NCBI GenBank assembly: GCA_025465355.1
Contig: JAODNN010000086.1
Span: 1-57,757, forward strand
From: Blastococcus sp.
Lineage (GTDB): Bacteria > Actinomycetota > Actinomycetes > Mycobacteriales > Geodermatophilaceae
Direction of reading: 5' to 3'
Length of the DNA stretch: 57,757 bases
Numbering within the stretch: position 1 is the stretch's first letter; every line of letters starts with the position of its first letter. The translations under genes and the position numbers were made by a program. Shown piece after piece: positions 35,231 to 44,753 of this stretch. The notes below the pieces were generated by a model. That model had not been told where the DNA came from, searched no databases, and saw only the letters and a list, made by a program, of their open reading frames with translations.

Positions 35231-36144
35231 CCCGTCCGTCGCCCAGCGGTGGGCCGCGTTCGATGGGCGCCTCCCTGCTCGACGCGGTCCTGGCCGAGAC
35301 GCTCGACCCCGCCTACGCGCAGGCTGCTGCGGCCCGTGCGGCACGGGCCGCGGATGGCTCCGCCCCGGAGCGCCGGTGGCGGGGGCGCACCCTCGTCGCG
35401 CTGGTGATGGCGATCGCCGGAATCCTGGTGGCCGTCACCTATCACCAAGCCTCGGCGTCGTCGAAGGGGCGCCAGCAGGTGCGCTCCGCCCTCATCGGCG
35501 ACATCGACCGCGAGTCCGGGGTCAGCGACGGGCTCGCCGGCCAGCTCCAGGCGCTGCGCACCACGGTGAACAGCACCCGGGACAAGCTGCTGGCCGCCAC
35601 CACCGTGGGCCAGACGGCACTCGACGACCTGGCGGCGGCCGAGCAGGGTGCCGCAGCCGTGCCCGTGACCGGGCCCGGGCTGCTCGTGACCCTCGCCAAC
35701 GCCGACCCCAAGGCCGGCAGTGACCCCGTCGGCGGCTCGGCAGCGCAGGACCCGCGGGGCCAGGTGGAGGACGGCGACCTGCAGCTCGTCGTCAACGCCC
35801 TGTGGGCTGCCGGTGCCGAGGCGGTCAGCATCAACGGCGAGCGGCTCGGGCCGACGACCGCCATCCGGTTCGCCGGCGAGGCCGTGCTCGTCGACTTCCG
35901 ACCGGTCACCAACCCGTACCAGGTGAGCGCGATCGGCGGCCCCGCGGCGCTCTCCAGCCGCTTCCTCGCCAGCCCCCAGGTGGGGTCGCTGGCGGTCATC
36001 TCCAAGTCGTTCGGTCTGCGTTTCGAACTATCCCAGGAGGACCAGCTGACCCTGCCCGCCGCGAGCACCCCCGAGCTCCGGTCCGCCGCACCGGAGACCT
36101 CTGCGAAGAGCACCCCGGCTCGCCACACCACGTCGGGAGGCTGA
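35227..36144 (+). CDS. DUF881 family membrane-anchored protein (first)
   Basis: A 305-residue protein with one membrane helix (about 56-75, LVALVMAIAGILVAVTYH), a coiled-coil-like segment (about 80-140) and a DUF881 domain (VPVTGPGLLVTLANAD; LQLVVNALWAAGAEAVSINGERL; FLASPQVGSLAVISKSFGL). It corresponds to Rv1823. DUF881 proteins occur in pairs flanking the small basic protein and are thought to act at the cell envelope; the activity is unknown. GTG start overlapping the previous stop by 4 nt. Confidence 0.88.
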   Translation: MTRPSPSGGPRSMGASLLDAVLAETLDPAYAQAAAARAARAADGSAPERRWRGRTLVALVMAIAGILVAVTYHQASASSKGRQQVRSALIGDIDRESGVSDGLAGQLQALRTTVNSTRDKLLAATTVGQTALDDLAAAEQGAAAVPVTGPGLLVTLANADPKAGSDPVGGSAAQDPRGQVEDGDLQLVVNALWAAGAEAVSINGERLGPTTAIRFAGEAVLVDFRPVTNPYQVSAIGGPAALSSRFLASPQVGSLAVISKSFGLRFELSQEDQLTLPAASTPELRSAAPETSAKSTPARHTTSGG

Positions 36145-36146
36145 GC

Positions 36147-36479
36147 GTGATCCCCATCCTCGGACTGGCCGCCGGTGTCCTGCTCGGGCTGTTCCTGAAT
36201 CCGACCGTCCCGATCTGGCTCCAGCCGTATCTGCCCATCGCCGTGGTAGCCGCCCTCGACGCCGTCTTCGGGGGCTTCCGGGCCCGCCTCGACGGGATCT
36301 TCGACGCGAAGGTGTTCGTCATCTCGTTCGTGTCGAACGTCGTCGTCGCCGGGCTGATCGTCCTGCTCGGTGACCAACTGGGAGTCGGGGCCCAGCTGTC
36401 CACCGCGGTCGTCGTCGTGCTCGGGATCCGCATCTTCGGCAACGCCGCCGCGATCCGCAGGCACGTGTTCCGGGCATGA
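36147..36479 (+). CDS. Small basic family protein (SbpA/Rv1824 type)
   Basis: A 110-residue membrane protein with three helices (PILGLAAGVLLGLFLNPTVP, LPIAVVAALDAVFGGFRARL, VFVISFVSNVVVAGLIVLLG) matching the small basic protein family (Rv1824). It is found between DUF881 genes in many Gram-positive bacteria, often near division or sporulation genes. The GTG at 36147 follows GGGAGG. The next gene overlaps the stop by 4 nt (ATGA). Confidence 0.9.
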   Translation: MIPILGLAAGVLLGLFLNPTVPIWLQPYLPIAVVAALDAVFGGFRARLDGIFDAKVFVISFVSNVVVAGLIVLLGDQLGVGAQLSTAVVVVLGIRIFGNAAAIRRHVFRA

Positions 36480-37432
36480 CCGGGGACAAGGTGCCGGACC
36501 GACCGGTGCCCGGCGGATCAGGGGACGACGCCGTTGCGGGTATGCCGTCGAAGCCGGCCGCCGAGCCCGAGCCGGCCGCCGAACCCAATCCGGAACCGGA
36601 CGTCGCCGCGGACGCCGAACCGGACGGCGCGACGGGCCCCGGACCGCAGTCCTCCGACGAGGGTGCTCCCGAGGAGCCCGAGCACGTCGATGCGCCCGGG
36701 ACGGAGGAGGAGGCCGTACCGGCGTCGGCGGCCGTCCGGCGCCGCCGGCGTCGGGATCCTCTGGCGTCTGCGCTGATCGGCATCCTCACCCTGCTGCTCG
36801 GCTTCGCGTTCGCCGTTCAGGTCCGCAGTGCCGGCACCAGCCAGGTCCTGGCCGGTGCCCGCGAGGAGGACCTCGTCCGCATCCTCGATGAGCTCAATGC
36901 CCGCGAGGAGCGTCTGCGCGGGCAGATCACCGAGCAGCGCACCGCGCTGGAGCAGCTCACCAACTCCGACAGCCAGTCCGCCACCGCTCTCGAGGAGGCC
37001 CGGCGCCGCGCGGAGGCCATCGGCATCCTGAACGGCACGGTCGCCGCGCACGGGCCGGGACTTCGGATGACGGTCCGCGACCCGGACGGCGCGGTGCGCG
37101 TTGAGGACGTGCTCGACGCGATCGAGGAGCTGCGCGGTGCCGGCGCCGAGACGATGCAGATCGACGGGGTCCGCGTCGGGGTGTCCACGGCGGTCACCGG
37201 GCGGCCCGGAAACCTGATGATCGACGGCCGCCCGATCACCGCTCCCTACGGCTTCCTGGTCATCGGCTCACCCCAGAACATGGAGACGGCCATGAACATC
37301 CCGGGGGGAGTGGTGCAGCGGATCACCGGGCTGGGTGGGTCGGTGGACATCACCCAGGTCAAGGACCTCGTGGTGGACGCGTTGCGACCGCTCGACACCC
37401 CTCAATACGCTTCGCCCAAGACCGGCAACTGA
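36476..37432 (+). CDS. DUF881 family membrane-anchored protein (second)
   Basis: The 318-residue protein has a long acidic, Pro/Glu/Asp-rich N-terminal tail (about 1-85), a basic patch RRRRRR, one membrane helix (about 99-115), a coiled coil (about 130-185, ARE...ERLRGQITEQRTALEQL) and a DUF881 domain (HGPGLRMTVRDPDG; VLDAIEELRGAGAETMQIDG; NMETAMNIPGGVV). It corresponds to Rv1825. ATG overlapping the previous stop (ATGA). The disordered tail is longer than in the first DUF881 protein. Confidence 0.9.
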   Translation: MTGDKVPDRPVPGGSGDDAVAGMPSKPAAEPEPAAEPNPEPDVAADAEPDGATGPGPQSSDEGAPEEPEHVDAPGTEEEAVPASAAVRRRRRRDPLASALIGILTLLLGFAFAVQVRSAGTSQVLAGAREEDLVRILDELNAREERLRGQITEQRTALEQLTNSDSQSATALEEARRRAEAIGILNGTVAAHGPGLRMTVRDPDGAVRVEDVLDAIEELRGAGAETMQIDGVRVGVSTAVTGRPGNLMIDGRPITAPYGFLVIGSPQNMETAMNIPGGVVQRITGLGGSVDITQVKDLVVDALRPLDTPQYASPKTGN

Positions 37433-37495
37433 CACCTGGCCGTCCGGACCCATCCACACCGCATCCGTGCCACACCACCGGGAGACGATCGCCGC

Positions 37496-37900
37496 ATGAG
37501 CACGCCCAACGACCGCCGCTACACCGATCAGCACGAATGGGCGCTGGTCCAAGGCACCGAGGGAGCGGCGACCGTCGTGCGCGTCGGGATCACCGACCAC
37601 GCGCAGGACGCTCTCGGCGACATCGTCTTCGTGCAGCTGCCCGACGTCGGGGCTGAAGTCGGCCCGGGCAGCCCGATCGGCGAGGTCGAGTCCACCAAGT
37701 CGGTGTCCGATGTCTACGCACCGATCGCCGGCGTCGTCTCCGCCGTGAACGGCGCGCTGGCCGACGCGCCCGAGACGATCAACACCGATCCCTACGGCGA
37801 CGGCTGGCTGGTGGAGATCAGCGTGACCGGCGACGACGGCGATCCCACCGCCCCCCTGCTCGACGCCGCGGCCTACCAGCAGCTCGTCGACGGGGCCTGA
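37496..37900 (+). CDS. gcvH: Glycine cleavage system H protein
   Basis: A 134-residue lipoyl-carrier protein: YTDQHEWALVQ at the start, GDIVFVQLPDVG, and the lipoylation site GEVESTKSVSDVYAPI with Lys68. It shuttles the aminomethyl intermediate between the P, T and L proteins. P protein (gcvP) is 3 kb downstream in the same block; gcvT is not in the window. The ATG at 37496 is fixed by homology, as its ribosome binding site (GGGAG) is rather distant. Confidence 0.95.
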   Translation: MSTPNDRRYTDQHEWALVQGTEGAATVVRVGITDHAQDALGDIVFVQLPDVGAEVGPGSPIGEVESTKSVSDVYAPIAGVVSAVNGALADAPETINTDPYGDGWLVEISVTGDDGDPTAPLLDAAAYQQLVDGA

Positions 37901-38164
37901 CGGGGCCGCCGACAGGCTGCCGGGATGCGACGATCACTATGATCTCGCTGGGGCACGGGGATCGTGGCGACCAGTCGCGTAACCCACTCGTCTCACCCTG
38001 CACATCCGGTTGACCCTCGGGTCGACCTGCTGGTTGCATGACCCACGGCCCGCCGCCCATCACGCGGTGGCCGACCCACGGCGGACCGACCGGTCCGTCG
38101 TCCGCCGGCCGTCGCGGCCCGATCGAGGTCCGCGGCGGGACCCCTCGTACCGGAGGAGACAGAC

Positions 38165-38683
38165 GTGCACTGCACTCGATGTGGCCATGAGAACCCCGAG
38201 GGCAGTCGCTTCTGCGCGCAGTGCGGCTCGGCGCTCTCCCAGGAGCGGGTCGGCGAGTCGACCAGCGTGATTCCCAAGGTCGGTGGGGAGGACACCAGTG
38301 ACCAGCCCGAGATCGCCGAGTCGGCGGCCGACGCGCACGCAGGTGCGGTCGAGTCGCTCCCGGCCGGCTCGGCCCTGCTCGTCGTCAAGCGCGGGCCCAA
38401 CGCCGGTAGTCGCTTCCTGCTGGACCAGGACGTCACCACCGCGGGCCGCCACCCCGACAGCGACATCTTTCTCGACGACGTGACGGTCAGCCGCCGGCAC
38501 GTCGAGTTCCACCGCGAAGGCAGCGGGTTCTCCGTCCACGACGTCGGCAGCCTCAACGGCACCTACGTCAACCGCGAGCCGGTCGACGTCGCGACCCTCG
38601 CGGGAGGCGACGAGGTGCAGATCGGCAAGTTCCGCCTCGTCTACCTCACCGGTCCCCGTACCGGTGAGCCGGCCGCTCGCTAG
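38165..38683 (+). CDS. garA: GarA-like FHA protein with N-terminal zinc ribbon
   Basis: The 172-residue protein ends with an FHA domain nearly identical in pattern to GarA (Rv1827): AGRHPDSDIFLDDVTVSRRH, then DVGSLNGTYVNREPVD, with phosphothreonine-binding Arg95, Ser109 and Asn131. GESTSV (Thr33) takes the place of the ETTSV phospho-acceptor motif. GarA switches 2-oxoglutarate-consuming enzymes when phosphorylated by PknB/PknG. Unlike mycobacterial GarA, this protein starts with a zinc ribbon (Cys3, Cys6, Cys17, Cys20). The GTG at 38165 follows GGAGGAG. The 264 nt upstream (37901-38164) probably hold the promoter; I see no sure boxes. Confidence 0.9.
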   Translation: MHCTRCGHENPEGSRFCAQCGSALSQERVGESTSVIPKVGGEDTSDQPEIAESAADAHAGAVESLPAGSALLVVKRGPNAGSRFLLDQDVTTAGRHPDSDIFLDDVTVSRRHVEFHREGSGFSVHDVGSLNGTYVNREPVDVATLAGGDEVQIGKFRLVYLTGPRTGEPAAR

Positions 38684-38753
38684 TGGGCGGGCCGGCGAGC
38701 GCACGCGGTGGGCGGCCCGGCCGTTACCTCGACGCGGTAGGCGAGAAGGAGGC

Positions 38754-39494
38754 ATGACGGCCGTGCCCGAGCGTGAGAGTGCGCTCGGGGACGCCGCTGA
38801 CCAGCACGCACCCCGCTTGACCATCGGCGAGGTGCTGGCCGTACTTCGCGACGACTTCCCCGACGTGACGATCAGCAAGATCCGCTACCTCGAGTCCGAG
38901 GACCTGGTCCACCCGCAGCGGACGCCTTCGGGCTACCGCAAGTTCTCGCGCGCCGACGTGACCCGGCTCCGGTACGTGCTGACCGCCCAGCGCGACCACT
39001 ACCTGCCGCTGCGGGTCATCAAGGACCATCTGGACGCTCTCGACCGGGGCGAGCCGCTGCCCGGCAGCGCGACGGACGCGGCCGCCGTCCCCCCGGCGCT
39101 GGAGGCGGACGGGGAGGCGGCTACCGCCCCGTTGAGCCCGGACCAGTTCGCCCGTGCCGCGGGCCTGCAGCAGGACCAGCTGGCCGACTGCGTGCAGTTC
39201 GGGCTGCTCGCCACGGACGCCGACGGCCAGCATCCCGCGTCGGATCTGCCCATCGCCCGGGCAGCCGCGGGGCTGGCCCGCCACGGCATCGAGCCACGAC
39301 ATCTGCGGGTCTACCGCAGCGGTGCCGAACGGGAGGCGGGGCTGATCGAGCAGGTGGTCGCACCCGTGCTGCGGGCCCGGTCGGAGGAGGCCCGCACGCG
39401 GGCCACGGAGAAGCTCCGGGACCTCGCGGGCCTCTCCGCGCAGCTGCACACAGCCCTGCTGGAGGCACGCCTCCGGGACCTCCTGCGCCCATGA
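38754..39494 (+). CDS. MerR family regulator (Rv1828 type)
   Basis: A 246-residue regulator with a MerR-like winged HTH at the N terminus (LTIGEVLAVLRDDFPDVTIS, KIRYLESEDLVHPQRTPSGY, FSRADVTRLRYVL) and a C-terminal helical domain ending LHTALLEARLRDLLRP. It matches Rv1828 by sequence and position after GarA. No cysteine cluster for metal sensing is visible. The ATG follows AAGGAGG closely. Target genes are unknown; co-inheritance with gcvH and gcvP suggests a tie to central nitrogen or one-carbon metabolism. Confidence 0.88.
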   Translation: MTAVPERESALGDAADQHAPRLTIGEVLAVLRDDFPDVTISKIRYLESEDLVHPQRTPSGYRKFSRADVTRLRYVLTAQRDHYLPLRVIKDHLDALDRGEPLPGSATDAAAVPPALEADGEAATAPLSPDQFARAAGLQQDQLADCVQFGLLATDADGQHPASDLPIARAAAGLARHGIEPRHLRVYRSGAEREAGLIEQVVAPVLRARSEEARTRATEKLRDLAGLSAQLHTALLEARLRDLLRP

Positions 39495-39586
39495 GTCCGG
39501 CGTACCGTGGCGCCTAGTTGGAAACGACCGACGCGCCGACGAGCATGATCAGCCGCCCCACGGGCCCGTAGATGAGGAGCCGCACC

Positions 39587-40075
39587 GTGCAGGAGCTTCG
39601 AGTCGTCGGGGTCCGGGTCGAGCTGCCCGGGAACCAGCCGATCCTGCTGCTCAAGGAGACGCAGGGGGAGCGGTACCTGCCGATCTGGATCGGCGCCGTG
39701 GAGGCCGCGGCGATCGCGTTCGAACAGCAGGGTGTCCGCCCCGCCCGTCCCATGACCCACGATCTGCTGCGCGAAGTCGTGCGCGCGCTCGGGGCGACTC
39801 TCGAGGCCGTGAACATCACCGAGATGCGCGACGGCATCTACATCGCCGAGTTGGTGTTCGGTGACGAGCGGGTGGTCAGTGCCCGGCCGTCCGACGCCGT
39901 CGCCCTGGCCGTCAGGACCGGCGCACCGATCTTCGGGGCCGACGATCTTCTCGACGAAGTCGGCATCGAGATCCCGGACGAGCAGGAGGACGAGGTCGAG
40001 AAGTTCCGCGAGTTCCTCGACCAGATCTCGCCCGAGGACTTCGGCGCCGGCTCCGGTTCGGGCGGCGCCGGCTGA
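39587..40075 (+). CDS. Bifunctional nuclease family protein (DUF151)
   Basis: A 162-residue protein of the bifunctional nuclease (BFN) family: LRVVGVRVELPGNQPILLLKE, YLPIWIGAVEAAAIAF, and SARPSDAVALAVRTGAPIF, followed by an acidic tail. Plant members show RNase and DNase activity; the bacterial role is not established. It corresponds to Rv1829. The GTG at 39587 follows GAGGAG at 6 nt and is preferred to the ATG at 39572. Confidence 0.9.
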   Translation: MQELRVVGVRVELPGNQPILLLKETQGERYLPIWIGAVEAAAIAFEQQGVRPARPMTHDLLREVVRALGATLEAVNITEMRDGIYIAELVFGDERVVSARPSDAVALAVRTGAPIFGADDLLDEVGIEIPDEQEDEVEKFREFLDQISPEDFGAGSGSGGAG

Positions 40076-40327
40076 GCCCGGACCGGTTCACACCAGGACG
40101 TCACACCAGGGCATCCATGGGGTATCGGCAGGGGCCGGCCCGAACCACACTCGAAATGATGAGCGAGGCGACACGCCGCCTCGCTCAGTTGACCGCCTCC
40201 CTGCCCCGGCTTACGGTCGGCGAACAACAACGGTGTGACACCTGAGGTCAGTGGGTGTACTACCCATTGCAGGTGCAGCCGGCTACCCGCGGCGGCGACG
40301 CCGCGGGACATGAGGAGGACGCTGGAC

Positions 40328-40903
40328 GTGAGCGACCAGAGCAATGGCTCCCAGGGTCAGCTGTTCAGCGACGCCGCAGTCGGAGCGCCGGCCTACGACG
40401 AGGTCGACACCGACCTCGTCGGATACCGCGGCCCGACGGCGTGTGCCGCTGCAGGGATCACCTATCGCCAGCTCGACTACTGGGCCCGTACCGGCCTGGT
40501 CGCGCCTTCGGTCCGTTCCGCCACCGGATCGGGCACGCAGCGCCTGTACTCGTTCCGCGACATCCTGGTGCTCAAGGTCGTCAAGAGGCTCCTGGACACC
40601 GGGGTCTCGCTGCAGAACATCCGCAAGGCGGTCGACCACCTGCGCAACCGCGGCATCAAGGACCTTGCCAACGTCACCCTCTTCTCCGACGGCGCCACCG
40701 TCTACGAGTGCACCTCGGCCGAGGAGGTCGTCGACCTGCTCGCCGGCGGCCAGGGCGTCTTCGGCATCGCCGTCTCCGGTGCGCTGCGTGAGCTCTCCGG
40801 TGAGCTGGCCGAACTGCCGGCCGAGCGGATCGACGGCGGCCCGGTCAGCGCCGCCGACGACGAGCTGTCCATGCGCCGCCGTCGCCGGGTCGCCACGGCC
40901 TGA
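40328..40903 (+). CDS. MerR family regulator (Rv1830 type)
   Basis: A 191-residue MerR-type regulator: VGYRGPTACAAAGITYRQLD, YWARTGLVAPSVR, YSFRDILVLKVVKRLLDTGV, and a C-terminal half with VFGIAVSGALRELSGELAEL. It matches Rv1830, often linked to growth control in mycobacteria. The GTG at 40328 has GAGGAGG 8 nt upstream; ATG 40310 is the alternative. In the 252-nt gap before it, an inverted repeat (GGGTGTACTACCC, about 40252) could be an operator, but this is weak. Confidence 0.88.
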   Translation: MSDQSNGSQGQLFSDAAVGAPAYDEVDTDLVGYRGPTACAAAGITYRQLDYWARTGLVAPSVRSATGSGTQRLYSFRDILVLKVVKRLLDTGVSLQNIRKAVDHLRNRGIKDLANVTLFSDGATVYECTSAEEVVDLLAGGQGVFGIAVSGALRELSGELAELPAERIDGGPVSAADDELSMRRRRRVATA

Positions 40904-40925
40904 CGTTCCAGCACCGCACGAAGGG

Positions 40926-40947
40926 CTCGTCCCGCACCGCGGGCGAG
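40926..40947 (+). terminator. Hairpin terminator after the MerR gene
   Basis: CTCG(T)CCCGC pairs with GCGGGCGAG as a 9-bp stem with one bulged T and an ACC loop, followed by GCTCTTC. It starts 23 nt past the MerR stop. gcvP therefore probably has its own promoter in 40950-41123. Confidence 0.6.
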
Positions 40948-41123
40948 GCTCTTCATGGGTCTGAGGACGGATCGGCTCCGTCGGCCGCGGCGGTGCTCCC
41001 GGGGGTGTGGTGCACGCTCGTGGGGTCCCGCGGCACCCCACTGACGGAACACTCCAGTAGTGCTGCGTTACCCCTGTCACTGAGGGCGTCAGGCCGCGAC
41101 TCCTCGCTGGTAGCGTCGCAGCA

Positions 41124-44100
41124 ATGGTCGACCGTGCTGAGACCGCAGAGACGCAGCCGGGGGAGACCCTCCCGCCGCTGCCCGGGTCGCTTCCTTCCCT
41201 CCGCTCGCTGGACCCTGCGGGGTCCTTCGCCGCTCGCCACATCGGGCCGCGTCCGGACGACGTCGCCGAGATGCTCGCCGCTGTCGGGCACAAGACGCTG
41301 GCGTCGCTGGTCGATGCCTGCGTGCCCGAGGGGGTGCGGGACCGGACGCCGCTCGCGTTGCCACCGGCCGAGGACGAGGCCGCCGTCCTGGCTGCGCTGC
41401 GTGAACGAGCCGACGCCAACGACGTCTACACCTCGATGATCGGGTTGGGGTACTACGGCACGATCACGCCCTCGGTCATCCAGCGCACGGTGCTGGAGAA
41501 TCCGGCCTGGTACACCGCGTACACGCCCTACCAGCCCGAGATCAGCCAGGGCAGGCTCGAGGCGCTGATCAACTTCCAGACGATGGTTGCCGACCTGACC
41601 GGGCTCCCGATCGCCGGCGCCTCCATGCTCGACGAGTCGACGGCCGCGGCCGAGGCCATGACCCTGGTCCGCCGGGCCGGGCGCGCGAAGCCGGACGCCG
41701 TTTTCGTCGTCGACGCCGACACGCTGCCGCAGACCCTCGGCGTGCTGCAGACCCGGGCGGAGCCCCTCGGCATCGCCCTGCACGTGACCGACCTGTCGCA
41801 CGGCTGGCCCACCGACCTGCCGGAGGCGGGCGCCTTCGGGGTGCTGCTGTCCTACCCGGGCGCGAGTGGAGCGGTCCGCGACCACCGGGCGCTGGCCGCG
41901 GCCGCCCACGAGGCCGGCGCGGCCGTCGTCGTCGCGGCAGACCTGCTCGCGCTGACTCTGCTCGAGGCGCCGGGGGAGTGGGGCGCCGACGTCGTGTGCG
42001 GCACCACCCAGCGCTTCGGTGTGCCCATGGGCTACGGCGGTCCGCACGCCGGGTATCTGTCGGCGCGCGAGGGGCTGGCCCGGCAGCTGCCCGGCCGCCT
42101 GGTCGGCGTCTCGGTGGACGCCGACGGCGACCTCGCCTACCGGCTGGCGCTGCAGACCCGTGAACAGCACATCCGCCGCGAGAAGGCGACGAGCAACATC
42201 TGCACGGCCCAGGTGCTGCTCGCCGTGATGGCGGGCGCCTACGCGGTCTACCACGGTGCCGAGGGGCTGGCGGCGATCGCGGCCCGCGTGCACCGCAGCG
42301 CCCTGGTACTGGCCGGCTGGCTGCGCGCCGGCGGCCTCGAGCCGGTGCACGAGCACTTTTTCGACACGCTCACCGTCAGCGTCCCCGGCCGGGCCGCGGA
42401 CATCGTCGCCGCGGCTGCCCAGCGCCGGATCAACCTGCGGCTGGTCGACGCCGACACGGTGTCGGTGGCCTGCGACGAGACGACGACAGTCGCCACCCTG
42501 CGCACGCTTGCCGAGGCGTTCGGCGTGCCCGTGGACGAGTCGGTGCTCGACGTCGACGGCGCGGACGCGCTACCCGAGGCCCTCCGCCGCCGGACGCCGT
42601 ACCTGACGCACCCGGTGTTCTCCGCGCATCGCTCGGAGACCGCCATGCTGCGCTACCTCCGCGCGCTGTCGGACAAGGACCTCGCGCTGGACCGCACGAT
42701 GATCCCGCTCGGGTCCTGCACGATGAAGCTGAACGCCGCCACCGAGATGGCCGCGATCACCTGGCCCGAGTTCGCGGATCTGCACCCCTTCGCGCCGGTG
42801 GAGCAGGCGCGCGGATATGCGCAGCTGATCGAGGAGCTGTGCGGCGCGCTGGCCGAGGTGACCGGGTACGCGGCGGTCAGCGTGCAGCCCAACGCCGGGT
42901 CGCAGGGCGAGTTCGCCGGGTTGCTGGCGATCCGCGCCTACCACCGCTCCCGCGGTGAGGAACAGCGCGAGATCTGCCTGATCCCGAGCTCCGCGCACGG
43001 CACCAACGCGGCCAGCGCCGTCATGGCCGGCATGCGGGTCGTCGTCGTCGCCTGCGACGAGGCCGGCAATGTGGACGTGGCCGACCTGCACGCAAAGGTC
43101 GACCAGCACGCCGAGCGGCTCGCGGGAATCATGCTGACCTACCCGTCGACGCACGGGGTGTTCGAGGCCGAGGTCCAGGAGATCTGTGCGGCCGTGCACG
43201 ACGCGGGTGGCCAGGTCTACGTCGACGGGGCGAACCTCAACGCCCTGGTGGGGCTGGCCAAGCCCGGGCGGTTCGGCTCCGACGTCAGCCACCTCAACCT
43301 GCACAAGACGTTCTGCATCCCGCACGGCGGTGGCGGTCCCGGGGTGGGCCCGATCGGCGTCCGGGAGCACCTGGTGCCGTTCCTGCCCAACCACCCGCTG
43401 GTGCCGGCCGGTCCCGAGACCGGGCCGGGGCCGGTGTCGGGCGCGCCATGGGGCTCAGCGGGCATCCTGCCGATCTCGTGGGCCTACGTGCGGCTCATGG
43501 GCCCCGACGGCCTCCTCGCGGCGACCGAGCACGCCATCCTCGCGGCCAACTACCTGGCGACGCGGCTGCGGGAGCACTACCCCGTGCTCTACACCGGCGC
43601 CGACGGGCTGGTCGCGCACGAGTGCATCCTCGACATCCGGCCCCTGACCAAGGCCACGGGGATCACCAACGACGACATCGCCAAGCGGCTGATCGACTTC
43701 GGCTTCCACGCCCCGACGATGAGCTTCCCGGTGGCCGGCACCCTCATGGTCGAGCCGACCGAGAGCGAGGACAAGGCCGAGCTGGACCGGTTCATCGAGG
43801 CGATGGTGACGATCCGCGCGGAGATCGAGAAGGTCGCCACCGGTGAGTACGACCGCACCGACAACCCGTTGCGCAACGCTCCGCACACGCTGGCGATGCT
43901 GGCGGGGGAGTGGGACCGGCCGTATCCGCGGACGACGGCGATCTACCCGGTGCGCGGGCTGGTCGGGCGTGGGTACCTGAGCCCGGTTCGCCGGATCGAC
44001 CAGGCCCACGGTGACCGCAATCTGGTGTGCTCGTGCCCCCCGCCGGAGGCCTTCGCAGAGCACGACTTCGACCACGAGACGGTCCCGTCCGCGGAGGGCG

Positions 44101-44174
44101 GGACCGTGGGCCCGGCCGACGGTGCTCCGGACGATGTCGGGACGACGGCGGACGTGGTAGGCGCCCAGGCCTGA
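41124..44174 (+). CDS. gcvP: Glycine dehydrogenase (decarboxylating), P protein
   Basis: A full-length 1016-residue P protein with both halves fused. The N-terminal half begins [20 protein letters not shown] and includes GYYGT; the C-terminal half contains the PLP site [18 protein letters not shown] with Lys728. It decarboxylates glycine and passes the aminomethyl group to lipoyl-GcvH, whose gene is upstream in the same block. Sequence after about residue 985 (VPSAEGG...VVGAQA) is a low-complexity tail. No clear ribosome binding site precedes the ATG, and I see no glycine-riboswitch fold in the 220 nt upstream. Confidence 0.96.
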   Translation: MVDRAETAETQPGETLPPLPGSLPSLRSLDPAGSFAARHIGPRPDDVAEMLAAVGHKTLASLVDACVPEGVRDRTPLALPPAEDEAAVLAALRERADANDVYTSMIGLGYYGTITPSVIQRTVLENPAWYTAYTPYQPEISQGRLEALINFQTMVADLTGLPIAGASMLDESTAAAEAMTLVRRAGRAKPDAVFVVDADTLPQTLGVLQTRAEPLGIALHVTDLSHGWPTDLPEAGAFGVLLSYPGASGAVRDHRALAAAAHEAGAAVVVAADLLALTLLEAPGEWGADVVCGTTQRFGVPMGYGGPHAGYLSAREGLARQLPGRLVGVSVDADGDLAYRLALQTREQHIRREKATSNICTAQVLLAVMAGAYAVYHGAEGLAAIAARVHRSALVLAGWLRAGGLEPVHEHFFDTLTVSVPGRAADIVAAAAQRRINLRLVDADTVSVACDETTTVATLRTLAEAFGVPVDESVLDVDGADALPEALRRRTPYLTHPVFSAHRSETAMLRYLRALSDKDLALDRTMIPLGSCTMKLNAATEMAAITWPEFADLHPFAPVEQARGYAQLIEELCGALAEVTGYAAVSVQPNAGSQGEFAGLLAIRAYHRSRGEEQREICLIPSSAHGTNAASAVMAGMRVVVVACDEAGNVDVADLHAKVDQHAERLAGIMLTYPSTHGVFEAEVQEICAAVHDAGGQVYVDGANLNALVGLAKPGRFGSDVSHLNLHKTFCIPHGGGGPGVGPIGVREHLVPFLPNHPLVPAGPETGPGPVSGAPWGSAGILPISWAYVRLMGPDGLLAATEHAILAANYLATRLREHYPVLYTGADGLVAHECILDIRPLTKATGITNDDIAKRLIDFGFHAPTMSFPVAGTLMVEPTESEDKAELDRFIEAMVTIRAEIEKVATGEYDRTDNPLRNAPHTLAMLAGEWDRPYPRTTAIYPVRGLVGRGYLSPVRRIDQAHGDRNLVCSCPPPEAFAEHDFDHETVPSAEGGTVGPADGAPDDVGTTADVVGAQA

Positions 44175-44190
44175 GGCCGGGCAACCGTTC

Positions 44191-44224
44191 GGGGGCCGGG
44201 CCGGGCCGGGCCGGCTCGGCCCCC
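44191..44224. terminator. GC-rich hairpin between convergent genes
   Basis: GGGGGCCG (44191-44198) pairs with CGGCCCCC (44217-44224); the loop consists of repeated GGGCC units that can pair further. It lies between gcvP and the convergent DUF5999 gene and probably terminates both. Confidence 0.55.
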
Positions 44225-44235
44225 GGGGGAGCTGC

Positions 44236-44439
44236 TCAGGCCTGGACGAGCTCCGGGGCGAGCCAGGTGTGCTGGTCGCCGACGGCCTGGCCGTCGGGGA
44301 GCAGCGCGCCGTCGTCGTCGAAGAGCACGACGCCGTTGCACAGCAGGCTCCAGCCCTGCTCCGGGTGGCTGCTGACGACCGCGGCGAGGTCACGCGCTTC
44401 GCTGCCGGCCTCGGGACACGGAATCTGGTGGTGGCACAT
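44236..44439 (-). CDS. DUF5999 family small protein
   Basis: A 67-residue protein starting MCHHQIPCPEAG with HPEQGWSLLCNGVVLFDDDG in the middle, the pattern of a small actinobacterial family (DUF5999) of unknown function. Cys2 and Cys8 with two His could bind metal. The ATG at 44439 is chosen by family length; GGAAG is about 7 nt upstream. An in-frame extension to 44496 is not supported. Confidence 0.82.
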   Translation of the reverse strand: MCHHQIPCPEAGSEARDLAAVVSSHPEQGWSLLCNGVVLFDDDGALLPDGQAVGDQHTWLAPELVQA

Positions 44440-44753
44440 GGTGGTCACTTCCGATCGTCGGGCGCAGGGACGCCGACGGTTACGTTGCGTATGCATCTGA
44501 TCACTTGCTGGGTAAGTGTGCGCCTGCGCTGACGACCCCTGGGGTGATGCCGATCACGAGGTCACCCGATGGAGTCGTCAGGTCCTGCCAACCGTGGGGG
44601 TGACGACCGACCGTTCCCGCAGCTGGAGGCGGCGTGTCGGGAAGGCGGCCGAGAAATCGCCGATTCGGCATCACCTCCGGATACGACACCGGTAGCGCGG
44701 CTGCCGAATATGAGCGGGCGTCTCGTTCCCGATCGGAGGAGCGAGGACGCACT
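44440..44753. other. 314-nt divergent intergenic region
   Basis: This region separates the DUF5999 gene from the spermidine-synthase-like gene and should contain both promoters. I see no confident promoter boxes, operator or RNA. A frame open on the plus strand from 44634 is an upstream extension of the next gene without family support. Confidence 0.4.

Noticed and set aside
40950-41123. Glycine riboswitch before gcvP
   Set aside because: I could not find the conserved tandem aptamer core; the sequence shows only short unrelated inverted repeats.
44634-44753. Forty-residue N-terminal extension of the spermidine-synthase-like protein
   Set aside because: The ATG at 44754 has a good ribosome binding site and the extension is hydrophilic and Arg-rich with no family match.
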